From an uncultured Granulicatella sp. (GTDB lineage: Bacteria > Bacillota > Bacilli > Lactobacillales > Aerococcaceae), in NCBI RefSeq assembly GCF_938030755.1, contig NZ_CALHIF010000084.1:1-12600 (forward strand): a stretch of DNA of 12,600 nt. The letters run 5' to 3'. Numbering within the stretch: position 1 is the first letter of the stretch; each line of letters opens with the position of its first letter. Positions 5,341 through 12,406 of the stretch are shown here, piece by piece. Below the pieces are notes generated by a model, which saw nothing but the letters and a program-made list of their open reading frames with translations, had not been told where the DNA came from and did no database searches. A program made the translations under genes and the position numbers.

Positions 5341-7491
5341 ATGAAACGCACAACAAAATTTACAGTAACAGCTATAACTTTACTATTACTAACACCTCAA
5401 CTTGTTCATGCAGAAATGTCTTTGGAAACAACCACCACTGAATCAACAACGCAGACAACGCAAGTCTCCAACTATCAAACCAGTGAAGTCAATGAGGAAA
5501 TACAACAGGAATCAACATACACGGGTCTCGTTTATGAAAACGGAGATACCTTCTATCACGTGAATGGTAAACCTCTCCTCTCTCAATGGCAATGGACCCA
5601 TGGACGGTGGTACTACTTTGATGATAAAGGTAAAATGTTTACCTCTGGAATGACTCCAGATGGTTACCTTGTCGATGCCGATGGAAAAATAGCAGGTCCT
5701 GGATGGTTAAATGCGAATGGGACTTGGTACTACGCCCTATCAGAAGGCAAAGCACTCCGTGATGATTGGAAGAAAATTGACGGTATATGGTATGCCTTCC
5801 ATACAGATGGAAAGATGTATGCTAACGAATGGAATGACAGTTACTATCTCAAATCAGATGGTGCGATGGCTGATAACGAATGGATTTTCGATAAGAACTA
5901 CTCTAGCTGGTTCTACATTAAATTAGGTGGCTCCTATGCTCATAGCGAATGGAAGGATGGCTACTATTTAAAAAATGGCGGATATATGGCTCAGTCTGAG
6001 TTCATTTATGATTCTAACTATAAAGCGACGTACTATTTAGATGAGAACGGTCAGTATGTTAGCGATAAGTGGAAAGAAATTGAAGGAAAATGGTATCATT
6101 TCCGTAAATACGGCGAAATGGATATCAATAAATGGATTGGATCGTACTATGTCAAATCTGATGGCATTATGGCCACAAATGAACTTGTCTATGATTCAAC
6201 GTACAATAGTTTCTTTTATTTCAATGAAGACGGTCAGTACTTGGAAGGAAACCAATGGAAAGAAATTGCTGGCGAATGGTACTACTTCAAAAAAGGTGGC
6301 TACATGGCTAAGAGTGAATGGGTTGATTTTTACTATCTCAAAGAAAATGGACGCATGGCTAAAAATGAACTTATTTACGATCCAACATACGATACTTCCT
6401 TCTACCTTGAAGAAGACGGAAAATATTTTGGTGGGAATAAGTGGAAAGAAATAAAGGGAGACTGGTACTACTTCAAAGAAGGCGGCTACATGGCCAAACA
6501 TCAATGGATTGGTTCTTACTATGTGAAGGCTGATGGACGTATGGCTAAAAACGAAATGCTATATGATTCCTCAAGCAAATCATCTTATTATTTCACAGAA
6601 GACGGGACGTATGCGAAGAACTACTGGGCCAACATCCATGGCTACTGGTACTACTTCAAATCTAACGGAAAAGTTGCGCGTAAAGAATGGATCGACAATA
6701 AATATTACGTATTCGATAACGGTAAAATGGCGACTGGTACACATATTATCAATCACTATCAATACACATTTGACGAAAGTGGAAATGTCTTGAGCAAGAA
6801 AGCCGTTGATATCGGATGGGTAGAAAAAGATGGTAAACGTTACTTTTATAATAGAGCAGGTCAACGTATCGGTGACGAAACGGCCAAAAAAGTTATGGAT
6901 GTCAGCGAACATCAAGGTTATATCGCTAACTGGGAATCCATCATCAAAGATAACGGAATCGATGCTGTTATTGTTCGAATCGGTTACTCTGGTGCTGAAG
7001 ATAAATATCTAGCACATAATATTAGCGAATTGAATCGTCTAGGCGTGCCTTATGGAATCTACCTCTATACCTATGCTTCAACAGAGGCAGATGGTAAAGA
7101 AGATGCCGAACAAACCCTCGCATTAATCGAAAAATACAATATCAAACCAACTTACCCTATTTACTTCGACTTAGAAGATTGGCGATATATAAATGGTGCA
7201 AAATCCGCACCAACAGATACAGCTACTTGGGTGAGCATCTGGAAAGCGTATCGGAATACAATGATGAAAGCTGGATACACTAATGTGCGTGTGTATAGTT
7301 ACCAATATCTCTTACAAAATCGTTTAAACGATTCTGAAATCCTAAAATATGTGGATTGGGTTGCTGCTTACACTCCACAACTCACATACCACCTTCCATA
7401 TAGTCAACCAAGCTGGGGATGGCAATATACCGATAAGGAATTCGTTGTCGGCCTTGGAAATGTGGATATGAGTGTTTGGTTCGGACGTTGA
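5341..7491 (+). CDS. Choline-binding GH25 muramidase (cell wall lysozyme)
   Basis: A 716-aa secreted enzyme predicted to cut the beta-1,4 bond between MurNAc and GlcNAc in peptidoglycan while anchored on choline-bearing teichoic acid. Domains in order: a signal peptide cut near residue 24 (LVHA), a Thr/Ser-rich linker to about 58, choline-binding repeats from about 60 to 515, then a C-terminal Glyco_hydro_25 domain from about 517 to the end. The GH25 active site is recognisable: D520 in MDVSEHQG, and D610 with E612 in FDLED, matching the N-terminal Asp and the DxE pair of Cellosyl/Cpl-1-type enzymes. The start is the ATG at 5341, 8 nt after GGAGG; the in-frame ATG at 5326 is part of that ribosome binding site. 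Compared with its paralogs it carries extra 62-residue repeat units. The C-terminal enzyme position is the reverse of phage Cpl-1, where the repeats come last. No phage genes are adjacent. Confidence 0.95.
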   Translation: MKRTTKFTVTAITLLLLTPQLVHAEMSLETTTTESTTQTTQVSNYQTSEVNEEIQQESTYTGLVYENGDTFYHVNGKPLLSQWQWTHGRWYYFDDKGKMFTSGMTPDGYLVDADGKIAGPGWLNANGTWYYALSEGKALRDDWKKIDGIWYAFHTDGKMYANEWNDSYYLKSDGAMADNEWIFDKNYSSWFYIKLGGSYAHSEWKDGYYLKNGGYMAQSEFIYDSNYKATYYLDENGQYVSDKWKEIEGKWYHFRKYGEMDINKWIGSYYVKSDGIMATNELVYDSTYNSFFYFNEDGQYLEGNQWKEIAGEWYYFKKGGYMAKSEWVDFYYLKENGRMAKNELIYDPTYDTSFYLEEDGKYFGGNKWKEIKGDWYYFKEGGYMAKHQWIGSYYVKADGRMAKNEMLYDSSSKSSYYFTEDGTYAKNYWANIHGYWYYFKSNGKVARKEWIDNKYYVFDNGKMATGTHIINHYQYTFDESGNVLSKKAVDIGWVEKDGKRYFYNRAGQRIGDETAKKVMDVSEHQGYIANWESIIKDNGIDAVIVRIGYSGAEDKYLAHNISELNRLGVPYGIYLYTYASTEADGKEDAEQTLALIEKYNIKPTYPIYFDLEDWRYINGAKSAPTDTATWVSIWKAYRNTMMKAGYTNVRVYSYQYLLQNRLNDSEILKYVDWVAAYTPQLTYHLPYSQPSWGWQYTDKEFVVGLGNVDMSVWFGR
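5767..6069 (+). repeat. Copy 2 of the 303-nt choline-binding core module
   Basis: Equivalent to the block in the preceding gene: from the Trp codon of DDWKKIDGIWYAF to the base before that of KWKEIEGKWYHF, again exactly 303 nt with no net indel. Confidence 0.8.
6070..6624 (+). repeat. Three-unit tandem array of a ~186-nt choline-binding super-repeat
   Basis: Equivalent Trp codons fall at 6070, 6256, 6442 and 6625, giving spacings of 186, 186 and 183 nt (62, 62 and 61 codons). Each unit encodes three hairpins: W-x(5)-G-x-WY-x-F, then GSYYVKSDG-x-MA-x-NE, then YD-x(5)-x-YY-x(3)-DG-x-Y. The copies have clearly diverged, so the expansion is not recent. Confidence 0.8.
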
Positions 7492-7526
7492 TTATACTAT
7501 ATTTTAAAAAAAATTAGAACTTTTAG

Positions 7527-7553
7527 AAAGCCTCATTTAATATGAGGCTTTTT
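7527..7553 (+). terminator. Intrinsic terminator after the GH25 gene
   Basis: AAAGCCTCAT pairs perfectly with ATGAGGCTTT around a TTAAT loop, running into a T tract. It lies 35 bp after the stop codon. Confidence 0.88.
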
Positions 7554-7585
7554 ATTTGATTCGGTGTAAAATTTATCATAGGAAA

Positions 7586-7614
7586 TTGCGTGTTTTATTC
7601 TTTTTTGATACACT
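7586..7614 (+). promoter_or_regulatory. Promoter of the amidase choline-binding gene
   Basis: A TTGCGT -35 lies 17 bp before TACACT (7609-7614), which has TGA in front as an extended -10. The -10 region TTGATACACT differs from that of the upstream paralog (TTGTTACACT) at one base. Confidence 0.5.
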
Positions 7615-7646
7615 TGGAAAGGATAATTTTTTACAAGGAGGTTTTT

Positions 7647-9296
7647 ATGAAACATACAGGTAAAGTCACGCTCTTAACGGCTGTCCTCTTTGCCCTTTCG
7701 GCACATGCGGTTGTTGCAGAGACGGTACAATCTGAAACGGCAGTACAACCTACGACAGTTGAAGTTACAACGATTCAGACAACAACAGAGATAACAACGA
7801 CTTCAGAAGCATCATCTCTTCCAATAGAGGCAAAAAACGACGTCTATAAATACAAAGCTGATGAAGTTCCTAAGTACACGGGTATTTACAAAGCTGACGG
7901 CGAAACGTACTACCAAGTGGACAGTAAGCCCATCACGAATACATGGAAATGGTACGATGGTCGATGGTACTACTTTGGTGAAGATGGAAAGATGTTCAAA
8001 TCAACCGTTACTCCAGATGGGTATCTTGTAGATAGTGAAGGAATGCTTGTCAGTCCTGGCTGGAGTTATCAAGATGGCAAATGGTACTATGCCGAGTCTG
8101 GCGGAAAAGTATTCCGTGGTGATTGGAAGAAAATTGATGGCGTTTGGTACGCATTCCATAACAATGGTATGATGTACTCTCATGAATGGAGCGGTAGTTA
8201 TTTCTTAAAAGATAGCGGTGCAATGGCTGATAACGAATGGGTTTTCGATAAAAACTACAATAGCTGGTTCTACATTAAGCCAGGTGGTGTTTACGCAAGT
8301 CGCGAGTGGAAAGGTGACTACTACTTGAAGGCTGGTGGCTATATGGCTCAAAGCGAATTCATTTATGATCCAAATTATAATGCAACATACTATTTAAACG
8401 AAGACGGATCTTATATTCGTAACCAATGGCTTTTAATAAAAAGCAAATGGTACCACTTCCGTAAATATGGAGAACTTGATACGAATACATGGATCGATTC
8501 TTACTACGTGAAGGCAGATGGTATAATGGCTGAAAATGAATGGATTTACGATAAGAACTACGGGGGTTACTTCTATCTCAAGGATGACGGTGTTTATGTC
8601 ACAAATATCTTTACTATTGATGGAAAAAAACATCTTTTCCAGGAAAACGGTCTGTGGATTGCTGAAGTTCCCAACGCTGTTAATTATGGAGACTATAAAA
8701 ATATTATCTTCCTCGACCCCGGACATGGCGGAAAGGATCCTGGTGCCGTTTATAATGGGATTCGTGAAAAAGATTTGAATATGCAAATCTATCGTAAACT
8801 ACGTAGAGAATTAGAAAAACTTGGATATACTGTTCTCACTTCTAGAGATAAAGATGAATTTGTAGACTTCGTAACGGAACGTTCTCAAATGGCCAATAAA
8901 ACCGATGCAGACTTTTTTATTAGTATCCACTTCAACGCAACAGGCGTTCCTGGAGCAAACCGTAGTGGTGTGGAAACCTACATTTATGAACCTGATGACG
9001 ATCTTCCACCTAGAATTAATAAAGAAGCTCATGATAATCCCCTTCGCATGAGCGAAAGCAAACGTTTAGCGGAAAATCTTCATGCTTCTATTATCGAAAA
9101 ATCAGGAGCTAACGATCGTGGTATTCGTGTTGCAAGTTTTGCAGTGCTTCGTGAAACAGCAAAACCAGCTGTTCTTTTGGAGCTAGGATATATGGATAGT
9201 CCCGAAAGCAAGAAAATTAGGGATAATGCTTATCAAGAAAAACTTGTTACTGGAATTGTTAGTGGTATTCAAAAATTCTATAAAACCGCTAAATAA
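7647..9296 (+). CDS. Choline-binding N-acetylmuramoyl-L-alanine amidase (Amidase_3)
   Basis: A 549-aa secreted zinc amidase predicted to cleave the bond between MurNAc and L-Ala of the stem peptide. It has a signal peptide cut after VVA (residue 24), a Thr-rich linker to about 60, choline-binding repeats from Y77 to about 340, and a C-terminal Amidase_3 domain from about 350 to the end. Zinc ligands and catalytic residue are present: H360 in DPGHGG, E374 in IREKDLN, H428 in SIHFNA and E512 in LLELGY. The ATG at 7647 has AAGGAGG at 5 nt; the upstream in-frame ATG at 7590 lies within the promoter. The repeats are colinear without net gaps with the GH25 paralog from the YTG motif through the core module (83 + 101 residues), then switch to the amidase. 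This is an Amidase_3 enzyme, unlike pneumococcal LytA, which is Amidase_2 with C-terminal repeats. It has its own promoter and terminator. Confidence 0.95.
   Translation: MKHTGKVTLLTAVLFALSAHAVVAETVQSETAVQPTTVEVTTIQTTTEITTTSEASSLPIEAKNDVYKYKADEVPKYTGIYKADGETYYQVDSKPITNTWKWYDGRWYYFGEDGKMFKSTVTPDGYLVDSEGMLVSPGWSYQDGKWYYAESGGKVFRGDWKKIDGVWYAFHNNGMMYSHEWSGSYFLKDSGAMADNEWVFDKNYNSWFYIKPGGVYASREWKGDYYLKAGGYMAQSEFIYDPNYNATYYLNEDGSYIRNQWLLIKSKWYHFRKYGELDTNTWIDSYYVKADGIMAENEWIYDKNYGGYFYLKDDGVYVTNIFTIDGKKHLFQENGLWIAEVPNAVNYGDYKNIIFLDPGHGGKDPGAVYNGIREKDLNMQIYRKLRRELEKLGYTVLTSRDKDEFVDFVTERSQMANKTDADFFISIHFNATGVPGANRSGVETYIYEPDDDLPPRINKEAHDNPLRMSESKRLAENLHASIIEKSGANDRGIRVASFAVLRETAKPAVLLELGYMDSPESKKIRDNAYQEKLVTGIVSGIQKFYKTAK
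8124..8426 (+). repeat. Copy 3 of the 303-nt choline-binding core module
   Basis: From the Trp codon of GDWKKIDGVWYAF to the base before that of QWLLIKSKWYHF, exactly 303 nt. The stretch MADNEWVFDKNYNSWF inside it is nearly identical in the two upstream paralogs. Confidence 0.8.
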
Positions 9297-9311
9297 TGCA
9301 TATTTATTATT

Positions 9312-9339
9312 GGCCTCATCCATTGGATGAGGCCTTTTT
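9312..9339 (+). terminator. Intrinsic terminator after the amidase gene
   Basis: GGCCTCATCC pairs perfectly with GGATGAGGCC around an ATT loop, followed by five T. It begins 15 bp after the stop. On the minus strand no T run follows the stem, so it should not stop the converging operon well. Confidence 0.9.
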
Positions 9340-9524
9340 GTGTCTTTCTTCTTTTCAAAACAAAAATTGTCACGATATGAGAAAACTTTTTAGAAGTTTA
9401 TAAAAGATAAGTCTCTTTTAGTTAAAAATATAGTATCCATAGTGAATTTGACTAATAGCTCTAATTCATTCCCTCTAGTTATAGATAGATTAATAAATGA
9501 ATCGAATGATGTATCCGAAAAAGA

Positions 9525-11045
9525 TTATTTTTGAAGGAATCCTTCCTTTTCCAAGAAGGCACGAGCCACACTTTCCGCGGACTTCCCTTCTACTCCCACT
9601 TCATAGTTCATTTGACTCATTTGACTTTCAGTAATTTTTCCTGCCAATACATTCAATACACTTTCTAACTCAGGATGTTGTTTTAATAATGCTTCCTTCA
9701 TGAGAGGTGCGCCTTGGTAAGGTGGGAATAATTGTTTGTCATCCTCTAATGCTACTAAATCATAGCGTGTAATTTCAGCGTCCGTTGAGTACGCGTCCGT
9801 GATTTGGATGTCTCCTGATTGAATCGCTTGGTAACGAAGGCTTGGTTCCATCGTTGCGACATTGAGATTCAAGCCATACTTACTTTGAAGTCCACGATTT
9901 CCGTCTTCTCGGTCATTAAATTCGAGCGTGAAGCCTGCTTTCAATTGTCCTTCCACTTTCTTCAAATCAGAAATTGTCTTAAGACCATATTTCTCCGCAA
10001 TAGAACGTGGTACAGCAACCGCATAGGTGTTTTGATACGCCATCGGTTTTAGAAAGGCTAGTCCATCTTGTTTTAAAATTCCCTCTCTTGCTGCTTCAAA
10101 GACTTCTTGTGGATCATGAGAGATACTTGGAGCAGGTTTCAACAAGCTTTCTGTAATAGTTCCTGTAAATTCTGGATAAATATCAATATCCCCTGATTTT
10201 AACGCCTCATATAGAAATGTTGTCTTCCCGAAGTTTGGCTTTACTTCGACTTTCAGCTTTGTGTTTTCCTCAATTAAGAGTTTATACATATTCGCTAAAA
10301 TCTCAGGTTCTGGTCCTAATTTTCCAGCAATAATAAGGGTTTGTTGCCCCATCGAAGGCATCATTCCCGATACAAATGAAGCCCCCAGTCCTGCAAATAG
10401 AAGGATAAAGGTTGCGAAAATCGTTTTTAATTTGGCATGCTCCATCCATTTTAATAAGGTACTAAATGCAATCGCCAAGACGGCTGAAGAAACTGCGCCA
10501 ATGATAATGAGACTAGCGTTATTACGGTCAATCCCAAGAAGAATAAACGAGCCAAGGCCCCCAGCCCCAATTAACGCAGCAAGAGTCGCCGTCCCAATAA
10601 TAAATACGGCGGATGTTCGAATCCCAGACATGATGACAGGCATTGCAATCGGAATTTCAAACTTCTTCAATCGTTCCCATTTCGTCATCCCAAAGGCTAC
10701 TGCGGCTTCTTCCAGACTTGGATCAATTCCTTGTAGTCCTGTAATCGTATTTTGCAAGATTGGGAATAAGGCGTAAATCACAAGGGTTGTAAGCGCCGGA
10801 ACCGTTCCAATCCCCATAAATGGAATAAACAGCCCTAATAGCGCCAGTGACGGAATCGTTTGGAAGATTCCTGCCACTTGAAGAACGAATCCTGCTGCAC
10901 GCTTACGAGCACTTAAGAGAACCGCCAAAGGAACAGCAATCATAATGGAAATCAGTAGCGCTAATAATGATAATTGCAAATGTTGCCCTAGTGCTACTGT
11001 CCAGTCGCTAAAACGATCTTGAAAAGTCGTTACAAGATTATGCAT
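9525..11045 (-). CDS. Glycine betaine/choline-type ABC transporter permease-substrate-binding fusion (ProWX/OpuBC-like)
   Basis: A 506-aa fusion of the membrane channel and the extracytoplasmic binding domain of a quaternary-amine importer. Residues 1-205 are a BPD_transp_1 permease with several helices and the EAA loop EEAAVAFGMTKWERLKKFEIP (112-132). A further membrane segment at about 208-228 tethers an OpuAC-type binding domain (about 235-506). Family landmarks include IYPEFTGT (289-296), DAYSTDAEI (417-425) and PPYQGAPLM (441-449). The ATG at 11045 has AAAGGAGG at 8 nt and overlaps the ATPase stop by 8 nt, so translation is probably coupled; a longer TTG-type reading to 11099 lacks support. 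Similar fused proteins with a partner ATPase act in choline or betaine uptake in streptococci (from memory, pneumococcal ProWX). Choline is plausible given the neighbours, but betaine, carnitine or proline betaine cannot be excluded. Confidence 0.92.
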   Translation of the reverse strand: MHNLVTTFQDRFSDWTVALGQHLQLSLLALLISIMIAVPLAVLLSARKRAAGFVLQVAGIFQTIPSLALLGLFIPFMGIGTVPALTTLVIYALFPILQNTITGLQGIDPSLEEAAVAFGMTKWERLKKFEIPIAMPVIMSGIRTSAVFIIGTATLAALIGAGGLGSFILLGIDRNNASLIIIGAVSSAVLAIAFSTLLKWMEHAKLKTIFATFILLFAGLGASFVSGMMPSMGQQTLIIAGKLGPEPEILANMYKLLIEENTKLKVEVKPNFGKTTFLYEALKSGDIDIYPEFTGTITESLLKPAPSISHDPQEVFEAAREGILKQDGLAFLKPMAYQNTYAVAVPRSIAEKYGLKTISDLKKVEGQLKAGFTLEFNDREDGNRGLQSKYGLNLNVATMEPSLRYQAIQSGDIQITDAYSTDAEITRYDLVALEDDKQLFPPYQGAPLMKEALLKQHPELESVLNVLAGKITESQMSQMNYEVGVEGKSAESVARAFLEKEGFLQK

Positions 11046-11769
11046 GAACAGCACCTCCTTTAAACAATTCTGCGACAAATGCTGTTGCGGGATGTGCAAG
11101 GATTTCTTCAGGTGTTGCGACTTGCTGAATTTCTCCGTCTTTTAAGACTGCGATACGGTCAGCTAGTTTCAGCGCTTCATCTGTATCATGTGTGACAAAA
11201 ATCGTCGTCATCTTGAACTCCAGGTGTAATGCCTTTGTGAGTTCTTGCAGTTGCTTCCGGGAAATCGCATCAAGCGCTGAAAAAGGTTCATCCATGAGCA
11301 GTGTCATCGGTTCAGCGATCATCGCTCGAACAATCCCCACACGTTGTTGTTCCCCACCAGAGAGTTCACTTGGAAGGCGTTTGGCATAATCGTCAAAAGG
11401 AAGGCCTACTTTTTCAAGCAGTTCTTTCGTTTTAGCTACGATTTGCTCCTTCTTCCACCCTTTCATTTCAGGGATGAGCGCGATATTTTCTGCCACTGTT
11501 AAGTTTGGAAACAGCGCGATTTGTTGAAGGACATAGCCCGTCTCCAAGCGTAATTTTCGTTGGTTATGTTCTTTGATTCGTTTTTCGTTTAAATAAATAT
11601 TTCCATCAGTCGGTTCAATCAATTGGTTGATCATCTTCAACATGGTTGTTTTCCCTGAACCGGATGGACCCACTAACACCATGAATTCGCCGTCGTTAAT
11701 GCTAAGGTTCACGTCTTTTAAAACGAGCTTTTCATCATAACGTAAGGCGATATTTTTATACTCTAGCAT
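11038..11769 (-). CDS. Glycine betaine/choline-type ABC transporter ATP-binding protein (ProV/OpuCA-like, no CBS domains)
   Basis: A 243-aa cytoplasmic ATPase for the quaternary-amine importer. Motifs: Walker A GPSGSGKT at 34-41, Q-loop Q82-Q83, signature LSGGEQQR at 136-143, Walker B LLMDEP with D160 and E161, D-loop SALD, and switch His in FVTHDTDEA. ProV and OpuCA proteins are usually 380-400 aa because of a C-terminal CBS pair that senses ionic strength. That pair is absent here, which argues against classic osmotic gating and fits a nutritional uptake role (inference). AAAGGAG lies 7 nt before the ATG at 11769. It is the second gene of the operon, 19 nt after the regulator, and overlaps the permease-binding fusion gene. 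Confidence 0.92.
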   Translation of the reverse strand: MLEYKNIALRYDEKLVLKDVNLSINDGEFMVLVGPSGSGKTTMLKMINQLIEPTDGNIYLNEKRIKEHNQRKLRLETGYVLQQIALFPNLTVAENIALIPEMKGWKKEQIVAKTKELLEKVGLPFDDYAKRLPSELSGGEQQRVGIVRAMIAEPMTLLMDEPFSALDAISRKQLQELTKALHLEFKMTTIFVTHDTDEALKLADRIAVLKDGEIQQVATPEEILAHPATAFVAELFKGGAVHA

Positions 11770-11788
11770 TTAGTTTCTCCTTTACTTT

Positions 11789-12235
11789 TTATTCTTCGTA
11801 TTCTTTCAAATTTTGAATAATTCGTTCTAAATAGCTTTCGAATTCAAAAATTTCTTGAGTCGAAAATCCCTTATAAAATTGTTCTCCTAATTCATAATTC
11901 ACTTCGTCTCCAATCGCTTTTTGAGCTTTTCCTAGTTCTGTTAGACTGACATAACGCTTCCGTTTATCAATCTTGCAAGCTTCTAAACTAACAAGTCCTT
12001 GTTCTTCTAATTTTTTAATCATATTCGTTAAGGTATTATTGGCAAGTCCCGTTTTTTGACTTAAGTCTGTAAACGTCATACATTCGTTTTCATAGTCCCA
12101 AAGTGAAGATAAAATTTTAGCTTGCTCACTTCTAAACTGAGCAGAAGGCTGTTTTTTTAATAGTTTTTGATAGGTTCTCCCATTAAGTAACCCTACATGG
12201 TGGACTAAGTAACCACCCTTCATTTTTGCTTTCAT
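11789..12235 (-). CDS. MarR-family transcriptional regulator, likely local repressor of the importer operon
   Basis: A 148-aa winged helix-turn-helix protein of the MarR family. The DNA-binding domain spans about residues 38-100. The recognition helix region is LANNTLTNMIKKLEEQGLV (64-82), and the wing carries the basic KIDKRKRYVSLT ending in the typical LTELGK. The flanking helices would form the dimer interface. It is the first gene of the operon with the ProV-like ATPase and permease-binding fusion. The ATG at 12235 has AAAGGAGGG at about 6 nt. An 18-bp perfect palindrome overlaps its own promoter, so autoregulated repression of the whole operon is likely. By analogy with MarR-type regulators of choline/betaine genes in Bacillus (GbsR, OpcR), a quaternary amine might be the effector, but nothing in the sequence shows it. 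Confidence 0.9.
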   Translation of the reverse strand: MKAKMKGGYLVHHVGLLNGRTYQKLLKKQPSAQFRSEQAKILSSLWDYENECMTFTDLSQKTGLANNTLTNMIKKLEEQGLVSLEACKIDKRKRYVSLTELGKAQKAIGDEVNYELGEQFYKGFSTQEIFEFESYLERIIQNLKEYEE

Positions 12236-12254
12236 GAATACCCTCCTTTCAAAT

Positions 12255-12272
12255 TAGTTCTATATAGAACTA
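12255..12272. promoter_or_regulatory. Perfect 18-bp palindromic operator, probable MarR binding site
   Basis: TAGTTCTATATAGAACTA is identical to its reverse complement over all 18 bp. It overlaps the -10 of the MarR operon promoter and lies 20 bp upstream of the MarR start codon. Size and symmetry are typical of MarR operators. Confidence 0.75.
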
Positions 12273-12297
12273 TATACCTTAAAGTTTTTCCTGTCAA
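12269..12297 (-). promoter_or_regulatory. Promoter of the MarR-importer operon
   Basis: On the minus strand a perfect TTGACA -35 (12297-12292), a 17-bp spacer and TATAGT as the -10 (12274-12269, 5 of 6). The -10 is partly inside the palindromic operator, so bound regulator would exclude RNA polymerase. Confidence 0.8.
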
Positions 12298-12370
12298 AGA
12301 ATCGATTTCAAAATAAAATGATCTACAAAATATTTCCTCAAGCAGAAACTTAGGTGAATCCTTTTTTTGA

Positions 12371-12379
12371 TGCTATAAT
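12371..12379 (+). promoter_or_regulatory. Extended -10 promoter of the CsbD-family gene
   Basis: TGCTATAAT is a perfect extended -10 about 28 bp upstream of the start codon. No good -35 (vegetative or SigB-like) is visible upstream. AAAGGGGG follows in the leader at 12392-12399. Confidence 0.55.
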
Positions 12380-12406
12380 GAGTCAAACAGTAAAGGGGGT
12401 CTTCAT

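Noticed and set aside
6580..6915. Minus-strand and alternate-frame open frames inside the choline-binding genes
   Set aside because: Repetitive aromatic/Lys/Asn codons keep other frames open. The products have no signal, domain or ribosome binding site and are shadows of the real genes.
7565..7582. WalR-like direct repeat upstream of the amidase gene
   Set aside because: TGTAAA is followed five bases later by TCATAG, which fails the second half of the TGTWAH-N5-TGTWAH consensus.
7590..7646. Longer N-terminus for the amidase protein
   Set aside because: The extra 19 codons overlap the -35/-10 promoter and the ribosome binding site, and the ATG at 7647 has AAGGAGG and a proper signal peptide.
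4236..9296. Prophage lysis module
   Set aside because: GH25 and amidase domains with choline-binding repeats occur in pneumococcal phages. Here there is no holin, tail, integrase or att repeat, and the signal peptides and separate promoters fit host wall proteins.
9340..9524. Small gene or RNA in the 185-bp gap between the converging transcripts
   Set aside because: Only a nine-codon frame and weak AT-rich hairpins are visible; no ribosome binding site or convincing promoter supports a feature.
11046..11099. Longer N-terminus for the permease-binding fusion
   Set aside because: It would overlap the ATPase gene by about 60 nt without a ribosome binding site at its start, whereas the ATG at 11045 has AAAGGAGG at 8 nt.
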